Source of the DNA: Bacillus niameyensis
GTDB lineage: Bacteria; Bacillota; Bacilli; Bacillales; Bacillaceae_C
Length of the DNA stretch: 64,000 bases
Direction: 5' to 3'
NCBI RefSeq assembly: GCF_001375535.1
Contig: NZ_LN831197.1
Coordinates: forward strand, 325,150-389,149
Position numbers and translations under genes: made by a program. Under the pieces are notes generated by a model, which worked only from the letters and a program-made list of their open reading frames with translations, was not told where the DNA came from and made no database searches. This document shows positions 9,928 through 19,681 of the stretch, in pieces (the first letter of the stretch is position 1; the number at the start of each line of letters is the position of its first letter).

Positions 9928-10910
9928 ATTCCATCCATTTTAAGCGCCACCGTCGACTACGAAGCTCTGCTAATTTAAGGGCGATGGTGCGGGAAACTCA
10001 TCTTCGACCCGAAGATTTTATTTATCCTTTATTCATTGTAGAGGGCGAAAAACAAAAAAATGAAGTAGCATCAATGCCTGGGGTATTTCATCTTTCATTG
10101 GATCTTTTAAAGGCAGAATTAGATGAAATTGTAGCTCTTGGAATCAAATCCATCATTCTTTTTGGCGTGCCAAATGAAAAGGATGCATGCGGAACAGGTG
10201 CATACCATGATCACGGAATTGTTCAAGAAGCTACCCGTGAAGTGAAAAAGCATTATCCTGAATTACTAGTTGTTGCAGATACTTGTTTGTGTGAATATAC
10301 GGATCATGGTCATTGTGGCTTAGTTGAAAATGAGAAAGTATTAAATGACGAGAGTTTGGAATTGCTAGTGAAAACTGCGGTGAGTCAGGCTAAGGCAGGT
10401 GCAGATATTATTGCACCATCTAATATGATGGATGGATTCGTAACAGCGATTCGCAAAGGCCTTGATGAAGCTGGATTTGAAGAAATTCCAATCATGTCGT
10501 ATGCAGTTAAATATTCATCTGCTTTTTATGGACCGTTCCGTGATGCGGCAAATAGCGCTCCCCAATTTGGGGATAGAAAGACATACCAGATGGATCCTGC
10601 GAATCGTCTAGAGGCTCTCCGTGAAGCTGAGTCTGATTTGGAAGAAGGTGCGGACTTTCTAATAGTTAAACCCGCGCTCTCCTATTTGGATATTATTAGA
10701 GACGTGAAAAATCAATATAATGTACCCATTGTGGCTTACAATGTAAGTGGTGAATATTCCTTAATAAAAGCGGCTGCTCTTAATGGCTGGGTAGATGAAC
10801 GGGCTATTACGATGGAAATGTTAACAAGTATAAAGCGAGCAGGTGCAGATATTATTATTACCTATTTTGCTAAAGATGTATCCCGATGGTTAAAAGAGTC
10901 GAATATTTAA
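9924..10910 (+). CDS. hemB: Delta-aminolevulinic acid dehydratase (porphobilinogen synthase)
   Basis: A 328-residue enzyme that condenses two 5-aminolevulinates to porphobilinogen. The zinc-binding cysteine cluster is visible as [14 protein letters not shown]. The two active-site lysines lie in [16 protein letters not shown] and [11 protein letters not shown]. It starts within the hemD stop codon region, and a RBS-like AAAGGAAAGG precedes it. Confidence 0.98.
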   Translation: MNSIHFKRHRRLRSSANLRAMVRETHLRPEDFIYPLFIVEGEKQKNEVASMPGVFHLSLDLLKAELDEIVALGIKSIILFGVPNEKDACGTGAYHDHGIVQEATREVKKHYPELLVVADTCLCEYTDHGHCGLVENEKVLNDESLELLVKTAVSQAKAGADIIAPSNMMDGFVTAIRKGLDEAGFEEIPIMSYAVKYSSAFYGPFRDAANSAPQFGDRKTYQMDPANRLEALREAESDLEEGADFLIVKPALSYLDIIRDVKNQYNVPIVAYNVSGEYSLIKAAALNGWVDERAITMEMLTSIKRAGADIIITYFAKDVSRWLKESNI

Positions 10911-10927
10911 TAAGGGTGGTCAGTTGA

Positions 10928-12217
10928 ATGCGTACTTATGAAAAATCGAAGCAAGCATTTGAAAAAGCTGTTCAATTAATGCCTGGTGGTGTAAATAGTC
11001 CAGTTCGTGCCTTTAAATCTGTTGATATGGATCCTATTTTTATGGCTAAAGGGAAAGGCTCCAAAATTCAAGATATTGATGGTAATGAATATATTGATTA
11101 TGTTTTGTCATGGGGCCCGTTAATTCTAGGTCATGCTAATGAGCGAGTAGTGGAAGCTATAAAAGAGGCAACCGAATCTGGTACAAGTTTTGGTGCTCCT
11201 ACGCTTATGGAAAATAAACTAGCCGAACTTGTGATTGACCGTGTTCCCTCCATTGAGATTGTGAGAATGGTATCTTCAGGTACAGAGGCGACAATGAGTG
11301 CACTTAGACTTGCTCGAGGCTATACAGGGCGTAATAAAATTTTAAAATTTGAAGGATGCTACCATGGACATGGCGATTCGCTGTTAATTAAGGCAGGTTC
11401 TGGTGTAGCTACACTTGGTCTTCCAGACAGTCCTGGAGTTCCAGAAGGGATAGCTAAAAACACGATTACAGTCCCATATAATGATTTGGACGGTGTTCGC
11501 TATGCTTTTGAAAGGTTTGGAGAGGATATCGCAGGCGTGATTGTTGAACCTGTTGCGGGAAACATGGGTGTCGTTCCTCCACGTAATGGATTCTTAGAAG
11601 GATTAAGAGAGATTACAACTGAGTATGGTGCTCTGCTTATTTTCGATGAAGTAATGACTGGTTTTCGGGTAGGCTATAACTGTGCGCAAGGGTATTTCGG
11701 TGTTACTCCCGACTTAACATGCCTTGGGAAAGTCATTGGTGGAGGTTTACCTGTAGGCGCTTATGGCGGAAAGGCTGAAATTATGGAGCGAATTGCTCCT
11801 AGTGGCCCTATTTATCAAGCGGGTACTCTATCTGGAAATCCTCTTGCCATGACAGCTGGTTATGAAACATTAAGTCAATTAACACCTGAGACTTATGACG
11901 AGTTTATTAGGAAAGCTGATTTACTAGAAGTTGGACTTGAGGAAGCTGCTAAAAAATATAATATTCCGCATACGATTAATCGAGCTGGCTCGATGATTGG
12001 AATTTTCTTTACGAATGAAGATGTTTATAATTATGATAAAGCTAGAACTTCTGATCTGAAATTGTTTGGCTCTTATTATAAAGAGATGGCAAATCGCGGT
12101 GTATTTTTGCCTCCTTCTCAGTTTGAAGGATTATTTTTGTCCACAGCTCATACCGAAGAGGATATTGAAAGAACTATTCAAGCTGCAACCGAAACATTTA
12201 AGATGATAAAAAGTTAA
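10928..12217 (+). CDS. hemL: Glutamate-1-semialdehyde 2,1-aminomutase
   Basis: A 429-residue class III aminotransferase fold that uses PLP to convert glutamate-1-semialdehyde to 5-aminolevulinate. The PLP lysine lies in [18 protein letters not shown] and the cofactor pocket motif in FDEVMTGFR. It is the last gene of the hem operon, 17 bases after hemB, and is followed by a strong terminator. Bacillus has a second paralog (gsaB/hemL2), but this operon position identifies hemL. Confidence 0.97.
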   Translation: MRTYEKSKQAFEKAVQLMPGGVNSPVRAFKSVDMDPIFMAKGKGSKIQDIDGNEYIDYVLSWGPLILGHANERVVEAIKEATESGTSFGAPTLMENKLAELVIDRVPSIEIVRMVSSGTEATMSALRLARGYTGRNKILKFEGCYHGHGDSLLIKAGSGVATLGLPDSPGVPEGIAKNTITVPYNDLDGVRYAFERFGEDIAGVIVEPVAGNMGVVPPRNGFLEGLREITTEYGALLIFDEVMTGFRVGYNCAQGYFGVTPDLTCLGKVIGGGLPVGAYGGKAEIMERIAPSGPIYQAGTLSGNPLAMTAGYETLSQLTPETYDEFIRKADLLEVGLEEAAKKYNIPHTINRAGSMIGIFFTNEDVYNYDKARTSDLKLFGSYYKEMANRGVFLPPSQFEGLFLSTAHTEEDIERTIQAATETFKMIKS

Positions 12218-12234
12218 TAAAAAATGTCCGATGC

Positions 12235-12273
12235 GAGAAGTAGTTTAATTAGAACTACTTCTCTTTTTTTTTT
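12235..12273 (+). terminator. Intrinsic terminator of the hem operon
   Basis: GAGAAGTAGTT pairs perfectly with AACTACTTCTC across a seven-base loop and is followed by ten T residues. It separates hemL from the spoVID promoter region. Confidence 0.9.
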
Positions 12274-12301
12274 CATAAATATAACAATAAGCTCATACGC
12301 T
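12273..12301 (+). promoter_or_regulatory. Candidate sigma-E promoter for spoVID
   Basis: TCATAAA (12273-12279), 14 bases, then CATACGCT (12294-12301). The -10 fits CATACNNT and the -35 shares TCATA with known sigma-E sites. The same TCATAAA-N14-CATA layout precedes spoIVFA at 27500. spoVID is a mother-cell sigma-E gene in B. subtilis. Confidence 0.55.
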
Positions 12302-12347
12302 GTAATTGACCGACATTTTTTCATTGGAACGAAAGGAGGAAATCATC

Positions 12348-13526
12348 TTGCCCGAACGCCGACAAACATCGCTTAAATTCCCTTTGGAGGAGACAATCTG
12401 GTTTGAAAACGGACAGGAAGTAGGGGATCTAGTTTCTATTTCTTTGGATCCCGAGATTTCCATATTAGATGAAGATGAGTTTGTTGTTTTAAAAGGAACT
12501 CTTGATTTACGCGGGGAATATTATCAATCTTCAGAGAGCGATACGGTTGAAGATGCTCTAAGCGGAACGCCTGTACAAGGTGTGGAACCGAGAGCTGATG
12601 GAATTAGCGAGTTTTCTCATCGGTTTCCCGTTGATATTACAATTCCGAAAAGGAGAATCGAGACTACGGATGAAATAGAAATAGAAATTCATTCATTTGA
12701 TTATGTTTTAACCGAAAATAACAGATTACAAGTACTTGCAGAGGTAAGTATTCACGGAATTTATGAAGAGTTTGAAGATGCTGAAATGGAGATTCCGGAG
12801 AATGATATTGATCTCGGTAAAGAAGAAGTAGACCGCACGGACAACGTGCATAATGAAGAATCGTATGAAGAAGAAACGATTGTACGTGATGATGCGTTAG
12901 AGCTAAATGTGGAAGAAGATCCTGATGATAGAGAAGAAGTGAAGATTGCTTTATTTGAACAAAAGGATCTAAGTATTGTGGAACAGGAATCTGAAGATGA
13001 AACAGTAGAGGAAGATTTATTTGAACCGTTTCATGTGGAGGCAAGAGCTCTCCCAGAAGAGGAAAAAGAAGAGAATGAAACACAGGGACAATCATTTGCA
13101 TTTATCCCACAACTTCCGAAAGTCACGATGGAACCAGAAAGACTTGAACAAGATGAACCAAATTATAAAAGTGTTGAATCATCTTCCTATATGGAAATGT
13201 ATAATGATGAATCCTCCTCACTTCAATATGAATCAAGTAGTAGTCTGGTGAAAATGGAGGAAGAACCAAAAAAGAAGAAAAAGAAAGACAAATATGAATC
13301 GATTTCTTTTGCTGACTTCTTTGCTCGAAAGGAAGAAGAGACAACAAGCAAGATGCGAATTTGCTTAGTCCAGCAAGGGGATTCAATTCAATCATTGGCA
13401 GATAAGTATGAGTTAAGCGTACAACAAATTCTCCGCGCAAATCGATTAGATGCTAGTCATGAAGTCTACGAAGGGCAGGTTTTGTACATTCCTGCTAAAC
13501 CAGTGAGAGTCCTAAGGAAAGAATAA
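12348..13526 (+). CDS. spoVID: Spore coat morphogenetic protein SpoVID
   Basis: About 392 residues. The conserved N-terminal domain (about 1-155) is followed by a highly acidic low-complexity middle rich in Glu and Asp (about 155-320). A C-terminal LysM domain at about 336-383 starts near RICLVQQGDSIQSLADKY. SpoVID directs coat encasement around the forespore and binds SafA. The TTG at 12348 is preceded by AAGGAGG. The protein is much shorter than the roughly 575 residues of B. subtilis, the loss being in the acidic linker. ysxE follows in the same unit. Confidence 0.93.
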   Translation: MPERRQTSLKFPLEETIWFENGQEVGDLVSISLDPEISILDEDEFVVLKGTLDLRGEYYQSSESDTVEDALSGTPVQGVEPRADGISEFSHRFPVDITIPKRRIETTDEIEIEIHSFDYVLTENNRLQVLAEVSIHGIYEEFEDAEMEIPENDIDLGKEEVDRTDNVHNEESYEEETIVRDDALELNVEEDPDDREEVKIALFEQKDLSIVEQESEDETVEEDLFEPFHVEARALPEEEKEENETQGQSFAFIPQLPKVTMEPERLEQDEPNYKSVESSSYMEMYNDESSSLQYESSSSLVKMEEEPKKKKKKDKYESISFADFFARKEEETTSKMRICLVQQGDSIQSLADKYELSVQQILRANRLDASHEVYEGQVLYIPAKPVRVLRKE

Positions 13527-13571
13527 GTGTTTTTATTCAACTAGGAGTCTCTTATGAACGGGTGATTAGGA

Positions 13572-14606
13572 ATGGAGGGTTCGCTTCATAAAGAAGTTGA
13601 TCAGTTGGCGGGACTGTATGGATTAAGTTTAGAGTATTTGGAAAAACATGGAAGAGTATATAAACTGTATACAAATAAGGGAGAATATGCACTAAAAAGA
13701 ATGCCTGCTAAAAATGGTTTAGACTTTCTTCAGTACGTTCAACAGTTATACCAGCAAGGATATAATCGGATAGTGCCTATTTTCCCGACAATAGATGGCC
13801 GTTACGGTATTTTAGAAGGGCAATACCTTTATTATTTAATGCCTTGGCTGGAAAATAGAGAAAGAGAAGACCATATTCAAAGGCACCTTGATTTATTTCG
13901 CGAATTAGCACGCCTGCATACGTTGACTGTCCGCGATGTACCTGTAGATAAAGAAGAAAGAAAGGAGCATTATGATCAAACAACTTCTCGCTGGGAAACT
14001 GAACAAGAAACATTAGAGGAATTTGTCTCTAGATGTGAGAGGCAGGTATATATGTCTCCTTTCCAACTCTTTTTTTGTACGATTTACAGTGAAATATCAG
14101 GCAGTCATCGGTACGCTTTAAATAAATTGAAAGACTGGCATGAAGTAACGGAAGAGGATACAAAAGCACGTAGTGTTATCATTCATGGGAAATTATCCAA
14201 TGAACATTTTCTATATGACGAAAAAGGCTTTGGTTATTTTACAAATTTTGAAGGAACTGGTTTTGCTTCGCCAATCCATGATTTACTTCCCTTTTTGGAC
14301 CGAACATTTCTCACACATCCGAAGCAATTTGATCAAACCCTTGAATGGCTTGATGCTTATTTTCGCCATTTTCCATTCAAGGAAGAAGAAATGCACTTGT
14401 TTTTAAGTTATCTTGCTCATCCTGGGCCAATATATCGGATCGCGGAGAATTATTTCTCCGCTGGTACGGACAAAAGCGAAATCCAAATGGTTGGTCAATT
14501 GCAACGTCAATATTGGAGGATGAAAAATACAGAATATGTCGTGATGAAGCTTGAAGAAAGAGAGAGATTGAAGAAGGAGCAAAGTAATTCATCCCCTTCA
14601 GAATAA
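13572..14606 (+). CDS. ysxE: Spore coat protein YsxE, CotS-family pseudokinase
   Basis: A 344-residue protein of the CotS/YutH aminoglycoside-phosphotransferase fold, located after spoVID as in B. subtilis. The family's catalytic loop HGDxxxxN appears here as HGKLSNEH (His205 to His212). The catalytic Asp is Lys and the Asn is His. The metal-binding DFD/DWE position reads TNFEG. It therefore probably lacks phosphotransfer activity and acts as a structural coat component. The start ATG follows GGGTGAT. It is likely co-transcribed with spoVID under sigma-E. Confidence 0.9.
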   Translation: MEGSLHKEVDQLAGLYGLSLEYLEKHGRVYKLYTNKGEYALKRMPAKNGLDFLQYVQQLYQQGYNRIVPIFPTIDGRYGILEGQYLYYLMPWLENREREDHIQRHLDLFRELARLHTLTVRDVPVDKEERKEHYDQTTSRWETEQETLEEFVSRCERQVYMSPFQLFFCTIYSEISGSHRYALNKLKDWHEVTEEDTKARSVIIHGKLSNEHFLYDEKGFGYFTNFEGTGFASPIHDLLPFLDRTFLTHPKQFDQTLEWLDAYFRHFPFKEEEMHLFLSYLAHPGPIYRIAENYFSAGTDKSEIQMVGQLQRQYWRMKNTEYVVMKLEERERLKKEQSNSSPSE

Positions 14607-14620
14607 TTACTGAAAGGGGA
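14591..14620 (+). terminator. Weak terminator at the ysxE end
   Basis: CCCCTTCAG pairs with CTGAAAGGGG across AATAATTA and overlaps the last codons and stop of ysxE. Only a short T-rich stretch (ATTATTTAT) follows, so efficiency is uncertain. Confidence 0.55.
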
Positions 14621-14643
14621 TTATTTATCTAACTACAGTCGGC

Positions 14644-14830
14644 AGCGACTAGCGAACTTTCAGCTTCTTCCTACGTTAAGTCAACATCGGCTCGTCCCTC
14701 GCCGTGTTTCCTTTATCTCAGGCCAACAGGACTTTGGTCAGAACGGCGTTGCGCCAGGACGGCGCGTCTTTAGCCGTTCATCCTTAATCCAGAAAGTTTG
14801 TACGTCGCTAAACGGGCTCTTCAGCTTTTC
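14644..14830 (+). repeat. Dispersed intergenic repeat, full copy
   Basis: A forward full-length copy. It has the left end AGCGACTAGCGAACTTTCAG, a core with CCAAC-AGGAC-TTTGG and GCGCC-AGGAC-GGCGC hairpins nested in AACGGC/GCCGTT, and the right end GAAAGTTTGTACGTCGC. The ends are imperfect inverted repeats of one another. It is directly followed by a second copy. Confidence 0.85.
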
Positions 14831-14976
14831 ATTGTCTAGCTTCAACGCCCAGCGACTATCAAACTTTCAGCTTCTTCCTACGATAAGTCAACATTGGCTC
14901 GTCCCTCGCCGTGTTTCCTTTATCTCGTCAGAAGCTTAGAAAGTTTGTACGTCGCTAAACGGGCTCTTCAGCTTTT
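14831..14976 (+). repeat. Dispersed intergenic repeat, internally deleted copy
   Basis: A tandem second copy with both ends intact (AGCGACTATCAAACTTTC and GAAAGTTTGTACGTCGC). The whole hairpin core between TTTATCTC and AGAAAGTTTG is missing and replaced by about ten bases. The pair shows the element exists as long and short forms. Confidence 0.85.
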
Positions 14977-15168
14977 CTATATCCACTCATAATGAAATCC
15001 AAGGGCAATTGCAATGAAAATGGCAAGTAATAATACATCGATTGTAGTAGGAAAAATAAAAGTTCGAATTGCTTGGAAAATACAAAAAGGGATGATTAGT
15101 TGTTTACATACGCCTTTAAAATTCCGTTTCCAATTTTGAAAGGTATGTTGATTAAATTTTCTTTTCAT
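14977..15168 (-). CDS. Small membrane protein of unknown function
   Basis: A 63-residue product starting at the ATG 15168, with GGAGGG six bases upstream; that clear ribosome site is why I trust it. A basic N-terminus (KRKFNQ, KRNFKG) is followed by hydrophobic segments at about 24-40 and 43-60. It lies between the repeats and the valS leader, on the opposite strand. I do not recognize the family. The last codons abut the repeat edge. Confidence 0.65.
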   Translation of the reverse strand: MKRKFNQHTFQNWKRNFKGVCKQLIIPFCIFQAIRTFIFPTTIDVLLLAIFIAIALGFHYEWI

Positions 15169-15257
15169 GTTCGACCCTCCATTTGTCATTGTCCTCTCGT
15201 ATAAAATATGTGAAATTGGGCTAATCTGTGCCTATATTGATTCTTTAATTAAAATGA

Positions 15258-15287
15258 TTGACATTAAGGTTGTTTATTCGCTACTAT
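15258..15287 (+). promoter_or_regulatory. Candidate sigma-A promoter of valS leader
   Basis: TTGACA at 15258-15263 and TACTAT at 15282-15287 with an 18-base spacer, about 300 bases before valS. This places the start just ahead of the T-box stem I. Confidence 0.55.
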
Positions 15288-15337
15288 AAATAATAATAAA
15301 GACATGTTTAAATGCATTGACAGGGAAAGTACATTAG

Positions 15338-15565
15338 AAAATTGCTTTAAAGAGAGGGAAATCATTGGTGGGAGGTTTCCTAAGCAGAGCTAATGGAAAG
15401 TCACCCTTGAGCAGCTTTCGTGAAAATATTCAGTAGCGAAAAGCCGGTTTGAAGCCGTTATGAAGTTAAGTGCCGAACTCTACTATTGATTTGAATGTAG
15501 GTTCGTGTAAAAAGGTGGTACCGCGAATCAACTCCCTTCGTCCTTTTGACGGAGGGATTTTTTTA
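15338..15565 (+). promoter_or_regulatory. T-box leader of valS
   Basis: Stem I starts at about AAAGAGAGGG, with the K-turn motif AGAGA. The specifier loop 3' strand reads GAAAGTCA, putting codon GTC (valine) at 15400-15402 followed by the usual purine. The T-box AGGTGGTACCGCG is at 15513-15525. A terminator stem (CCCTTCGTC/GACGGAGGG, then a T-run) ends near 15565. Uncharged tRNA-Val should stabilize the antiterminator and allow valS transcription. The architecture is seen directly; the mechanism is family knowledge. Confidence 0.93.
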
Positions 15566-15590
15566 TTTTTAGAAAACGGAGGGATTTTTA

Positions 15591-18236
15591 ATGGAACACA
15601 ATGAGACAACAATGTCCACCAAATACGATCCTCAAAGTATTGAACAGGGTAGATATGAATGGTGGCTTTCTGGGAAGTTTTTTGAAGCTGAAGGTAGCCC
15701 TAATAAAGAACCATATACGATCGTAATTCCGCCCCCAAATGTTACAGGTAAGCTTCATTTAGGTCATGCTTGGGATACGACATTACAAGATATTTTAACA
15801 AGAATGAAGAGAATGCAAGGCTTTGATGTTCTGTGGCTACCTGGAATGGACCATGCCGGGATTGCTACACAGGCGAAGGTAGAAGAAAAACTTCGTGAAG
15901 AAGGAAAAACCCGCTATAGTCTAGGTCGTGATAAATTCCTTGAAGAGACATGGAAATGGAAAGAGGAATATGCCACTTTTATCCGCAAGCAATGGGCTAA
16001 ATTGGGACTTGGTTTAGATTACACGAAAGAACGATTTACTTTAGATGAAGGTTTGTCGAAAGCGGTTCGCGAGGTTTTTGTAACTTTGTATAATGAGGGG
16101 CTAATCTATCGTGGTGAGTATATCATTAACTGGGATCCTGCTACTAAAACAGCCTTATCAGATATCGAAGTAATCCATAAAGATGTTCAAGGTGCCTTTT
16201 ATCATATGAATTATCCACTTTCAGATGGATCAGGATCTATAGAAATTGCTACGACAAGACCTGAGACTATGCTCGGCGATACAGCTGTTGCTGTCCATCC
16301 TGAAGATGAACGCTATCAACATTTGATTGGAAAAACAGTTATTTTACCTATCGTTGGACGGGAAATCCCAATTGTAGCCGATGATTACGTTGATATGGAA
16401 TTTGGCTCAGGTGCTGTGAAAATTACACCAGCTCATGATCCAAATGACTTTGAAATTGGAAATCGCCATAATCTTGCACGAGTTCTTGTTATGAATGAAG
16501 ATGGAACAATGAATGAAAACGCAGGAAAATATAAAGGTATGGATCGGTTTGATTGTCGTAAACAAATTGTGAAAGATTTGCAAGCAGAGGGGATCCTCTT
16601 TGAAATCGAAGATCACCTTCACTCAGTAGGACATTCTGAGCGGAGTGGCGCGGTAGTTGAACCTTATTTATCAACACAGTGGTTTGTAAAGATGAAACCA
16701 CTTGCTGAAAAAGCAATTGAACTGCAAAAAGGTGAAGAGAAAGTTCATTTTGTCCCAGAGCGTTTTGAAAAAACGTATATGCATTGGATGGAAAATATTC
16801 ATGATTGGTGTATATCGCGGCAATTATGGTGGGGCCATCGAATTCCAGCGTGGTACCATAAAGAAACAGGCGAGGTGTATGTTGGTCACGATGCCCCAAC
16901 TGATCTTGAAAATTGGGAACAAGATCAAGATGTTCTTGATACTTGGTTTAGCTCTGCTTTATGGCCATTTTCGACAATGGGGTGGCCAGATGTAGAAGCT
17001 GAAGATTTCAAACGCTATTACCCAACTGATTGCTTAGTAACAGGGTATGATATTATATCTTTCTGGGTATCCAGAATGATTTTTCAAGCGAAAAAGTTTA
17101 CCGATCAAAGACCATTTAAAGATGTTTTGATTCACGGATTAATAAGAGCAGAAGATGGACGGAAAATGAGTAAATCGCTTGGAAATGGGATCGATCCAAT
17201 GGACGTGATTGACCAATATGGTGCAGATACACTCCGTTACTTCTTAGCAACTGGAAGTTCTCCAGGGCAGGACCTTCGTTTTAGTATGGAAAAAATCGAA
17301 TCGGTTTGGAATTTTGCCAATAAAATTTGGAACGCATCTCGCTTTGCTTTAATGAATATGGATGGACTCACATATGAGGAAATTGATTTAAGCGGTGAAA
17401 AGTCTGTTGCGGATAAATGGATTTTAACTCGTTTAAATGAGACAATCGAGACTGTTACAAAGCTTGCTGAAAAGTATGAATTTGGTGAAGTGGGCAGGGC
17501 ACTATATAACTTTATTTGGGATGATTTTTGTGACTGGTATATCGAAATGTCCAAACTTCCTTTATATGGTGATGATGAAAAAGCTAAAAAGACAACTCGT
17601 TCGATTTTGGCTTACGTATTGGATCAGACATTACGATTACTTCATCCATTTATGCCATTCATTACAGAAGAAATTTGGCAGCATCTTCCTCACGAAGGAG
17701 AATCCATTACCATTGCATCTTGGCCAAATGTAAATGAGCTATGGACCGATAATGAGGCGGCGAATGAGATGAAGCTCCTGACCGAAATTATTCGCTCGGT
17801 ACGTACGATTAGAGCTGAAGTAAATACACCTATGAGTAAAAAGATAAAATTAATCTTAAAAGCAAAAGATGATCATGTACTAACCATTTTGCATAATAAT
17901 CAACACTTTATTGAACGCTTCTGTAACCCTGAAGAATTGCACATGGCAACAGAGATTGAGACCCCTGAAAAGGCTATGTCAGCTGTTGTAACCGGAGTGG
18001 AACTGTTCCTGCCACTTGCTGATCTTATCAATATAGAAGAAGAGATAGCTCGGTTAGAAAAAGAATGGGAAAAGTGGAATAAAGAAGTAGAACGTGTTCA
18101 GAAAAAATTATCTAATGAACGTTTTGTTCAAAAAGCGCCTCAGGCTGTTGTTGATGAGGAAAGGTCTAAAGAACAGGATTATTTAGAAAAAAGACAAACT
18201 GTCGAAGAGCGAATGAAAGAATTAAAATCATATTAA
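15591..18236 (+). CDS. valS: Valyl-tRNA synthetase
   Basis: An 881-residue class Ia synthetase. The HIGH-type motif is in [15 protein letters not shown], the KMSKS motif in [11 protein letters not shown], and the editing domain is inserted between them. A C-terminal coiled-coil arm (about 810-881) is typical of ValRS. The start ATG follows GGAGGG immediately after the T-box terminator. A T-box leader with a GTC specifier agrees with the assigned substrate. Confidence 0.98.
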   Translation: MEHNETTMSTKYDPQSIEQGRYEWWLSGKFFEAEGSPNKEPYTIVIPPPNVTGKLHLGHAWDTTLQDILTRMKRMQGFDVLWLPGMDHAGIATQAKVEEKLREEGKTRYSLGRDKFLEETWKWKEEYATFIRKQWAKLGLGLDYTKERFTLDEGLSKAVREVFVTLYNEGLIYRGEYIINWDPATKTALSDIEVIHKDVQGAFYHMNYPLSDGSGSIEIATTRPETMLGDTAVAVHPEDERYQHLIGKTVILPIVGREIPIVADDYVDMEFGSGAVKITPAHDPNDFEIGNRHNLARVLVMNEDGTMNENAGKYKGMDRFDCRKQIVKDLQAEGILFEIEDHLHSVGHSERSGAVVEPYLSTQWFVKMKPLAEKAIELQKGEEKVHFVPERFEKTYMHWMENIHDWCISRQLWWGHRIPAWYHKETGEVYVGHDAPTDLENWEQDQDVLDTWFSSALWPFSTMGWPDVEAEDFKRYYPTDCLVTGYDIISFWVSRMIFQAKKFTDQRPFKDVLIHGLIRAEDGRKMSKSLGNGIDPMDVIDQYGADTLRYFLATGSSPGQDLRFSMEKIESVWNFANKIWNASRFALMNMDGLTYEEIDLSGEKSVADKWILTRLNETIETVTKLAEKYEFGEVGRALYNFIWDDFCDWYIEMSKLPLYGDDEKAKKTTRSILAYVLDQTLRLLHPFMPFITEEIWQHLPHEGESITIASWPNVNELWTDNEAANEMKLLTEIIRSVRTIRAEVNTPMSKKIKLILKAKDDHVLTILHNNQHFIERFCNPEELHMATEIETPEKAMSAVVTGVELFLPLADLINIEEEIARLEKEWEKWNKEVERVQKKLSNERFVQKAPQAVVDEERSKEQDYLEKRQTVEERMKELKSY

Positions 18237-18246
18237 TCCATATGTC

Positions 18247-18280
18247 TGCCTAATAAGTTCAATTACTTATTAGGCAGGTA
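18247..18280 (+). terminator. Inverted repeat between valS and folC
   Basis: CTGCCTAATAAG pairs perfectly with CTTATTAGGCAG across eight bases. The T-tract after it is poor (GTAATGTTTT), so it may attenuate rather than fully end transcription. Confidence 0.6.
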
Positions 18281-18308
18281 ATGTTTTAATTGGATGGAGG
18301 GACAAACG

Positions 18309-19646
18309 TTGTTGCGTACATATGATGAGGCAATTGATTGGATCCATTCCCGTCTCAGGTTAGGAGTAAAACCAGGTTTAAAAAGGATGGAGTGGCTTCT
18401 ATCGAAATTAGATAATCCTGAGCGACGATTAAAATCTATTCATGTCGGTGGAACGAATGGGAAAGGTTCTACTGTTACTTATCTGCGTTCTGTTCTTAAT
18501 GCAGCTGGTTATCAGGTCGGTACGTTTACTTCTCCGTATATTGAGGAGTTTAACGAGAGAATAAGCATTAATGGAAAGCCGATTGATAACGAGGAGATTC
18601 TTTCTCTAGTAAATGTCATTAAACCCCTTTCGGATGAATTAGAAGGGACTGAGTTAGGGGCACCGACAGAATTTGAAGTCATTACAGCAATGGCTTTTTA
18701 TTATTTTGGTGCTGTTCGTCACGTTGATTTTACAATATTTGAAGTTGGTCTTGGCGGAAGATTTGATTCGACTAACTGTATCACACCGCTCGCTTCCATA
18801 ATTACCAATGTAGGTATGGATCATGTCCAAATTTTAGGATCTACGATTAAAGAGATTGCCTACCAAAAAGCCGGAATTATAAAAAAGGAAATTCCGATTT
18901 TTACAACATCGCAAAATGATGATGCTCTAACTGTTCTTCATGCTGAGGCGAACTTGCAAAATGCCCCTTTATACCGGTTAGGAAAGGACTTTTTTATTTC
19001 AGACTACCAACCGTTGACAGCAGGGGAACAATTCACATTTAGATTCGATGCAAGATTTCTAAAGAATTTACAAATTTCATTATTAGGAAAGCATCAAACT
19101 GAAAATGCCGCTGGTGCACTGGCTGTATTGTTGTATTTACAAGAAAAGGGTTTAATTCAACTAGAAGAAGATCAAATCTATTCAGGTTTAAAAGCTGCTT
19201 ATTGGCCGGGTAGATTTGAATGTTTAAACAAGAATCCATTTATATTTATTGACGGTGCTCATAATGTTGAAGGTATGCAGGCATTTAAAACTGCAATGCA
19301 AACACATTTTCCGAATATGAAAATTACTATTGTCTTCGCTGCATTGAAAGACAAAGATTTGACTGAAATGTTCACGGTCTTAAACGAAATGAATGCTAAT
19401 ATATATTTAACTGAATTTGATTTTCCTAGAGCTGCAACAGCAACTGAATTGAAAGAAAAAAGTGGGAATAAAACGGTAGTAGCCGAGAGTAATTGGAAAA
19501 AATTAATGGAGCACTTAATTGTTTCTCAATTAAAAGAAGAAATTTTAGCCGTAACAGGGTCACTTTATTTTATATCTGAAGTAAAACCATATTTAATCAA
19601 ACTCATTGACGAACAACAGGAGAATTCAACAAATGGATCAGATTAA
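18309..19646 (+). CDS. folC: Folylpolyglutamate synthase / dihydrofolate synthase
   Basis: About 445 residues of the Mur-ligase superfamily. The P-loop GTNGKGST is near residues 48-55 and the ligase-domain motif DGAHNVEGM lies in the C-terminal half. It adds glutamates to folates and makes dihydrofolate. I chose the TTG at 18309, seven bases after GGAGGG. An ATG at 18294 overlaps that ribosome site and is unlikely. comC follows downstream, as in B. subtilis. Confidence 0.95.
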   Translation: MLRTYDEAIDWIHSRLRLGVKPGLKRMEWLLSKLDNPERRLKSIHVGGTNGKGSTVTYLRSVLNAAGYQVGTFTSPYIEEFNERISINGKPIDNEEILSLVNVIKPLSDELEGTELGAPTEFEVITAMAFYYFGAVRHVDFTIFEVGLGGRFDSTNCITPLASIITNVGMDHVQILGSTIKEIAYQKAGIIKKEIPIFTTSQNDDALTVLHAEANLQNAPLYRLGKDFFISDYQPLTAGEQFTFRFDARFLKNLQISLLGKHQTENAAGALAVLLYLQEKGLIQLEEDQIYSGLKAAYWPGRFECLNKNPFIFIDGAHNVEGMQAFKTAMQTHFPNMKITIVFAALKDKDLTEMFTVLNEMNANIYLTEFDFPRAATATELKEKSGNKTVVAESNWKKLMEHLIVSQLKEEILAVTGSLYFISEVKPYLIKLIDEQQENSTNGSD

Positions 19647-19681
19647 AACAAGATGGGGAAAAGGCGGTCACTCTTTATAAG

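Noticed and set aside
12664-13440. Long frames on both strands inside spoVID
   Set aside because: They are shadows caused by the Glu-rich low-complexity coding sequence and have no ribosome sites.
19560-19680. ComK boxes before comC
   Set aside because: Only one AAAA-N5-TTTA half-match is visible, without a second box at a proper distance.
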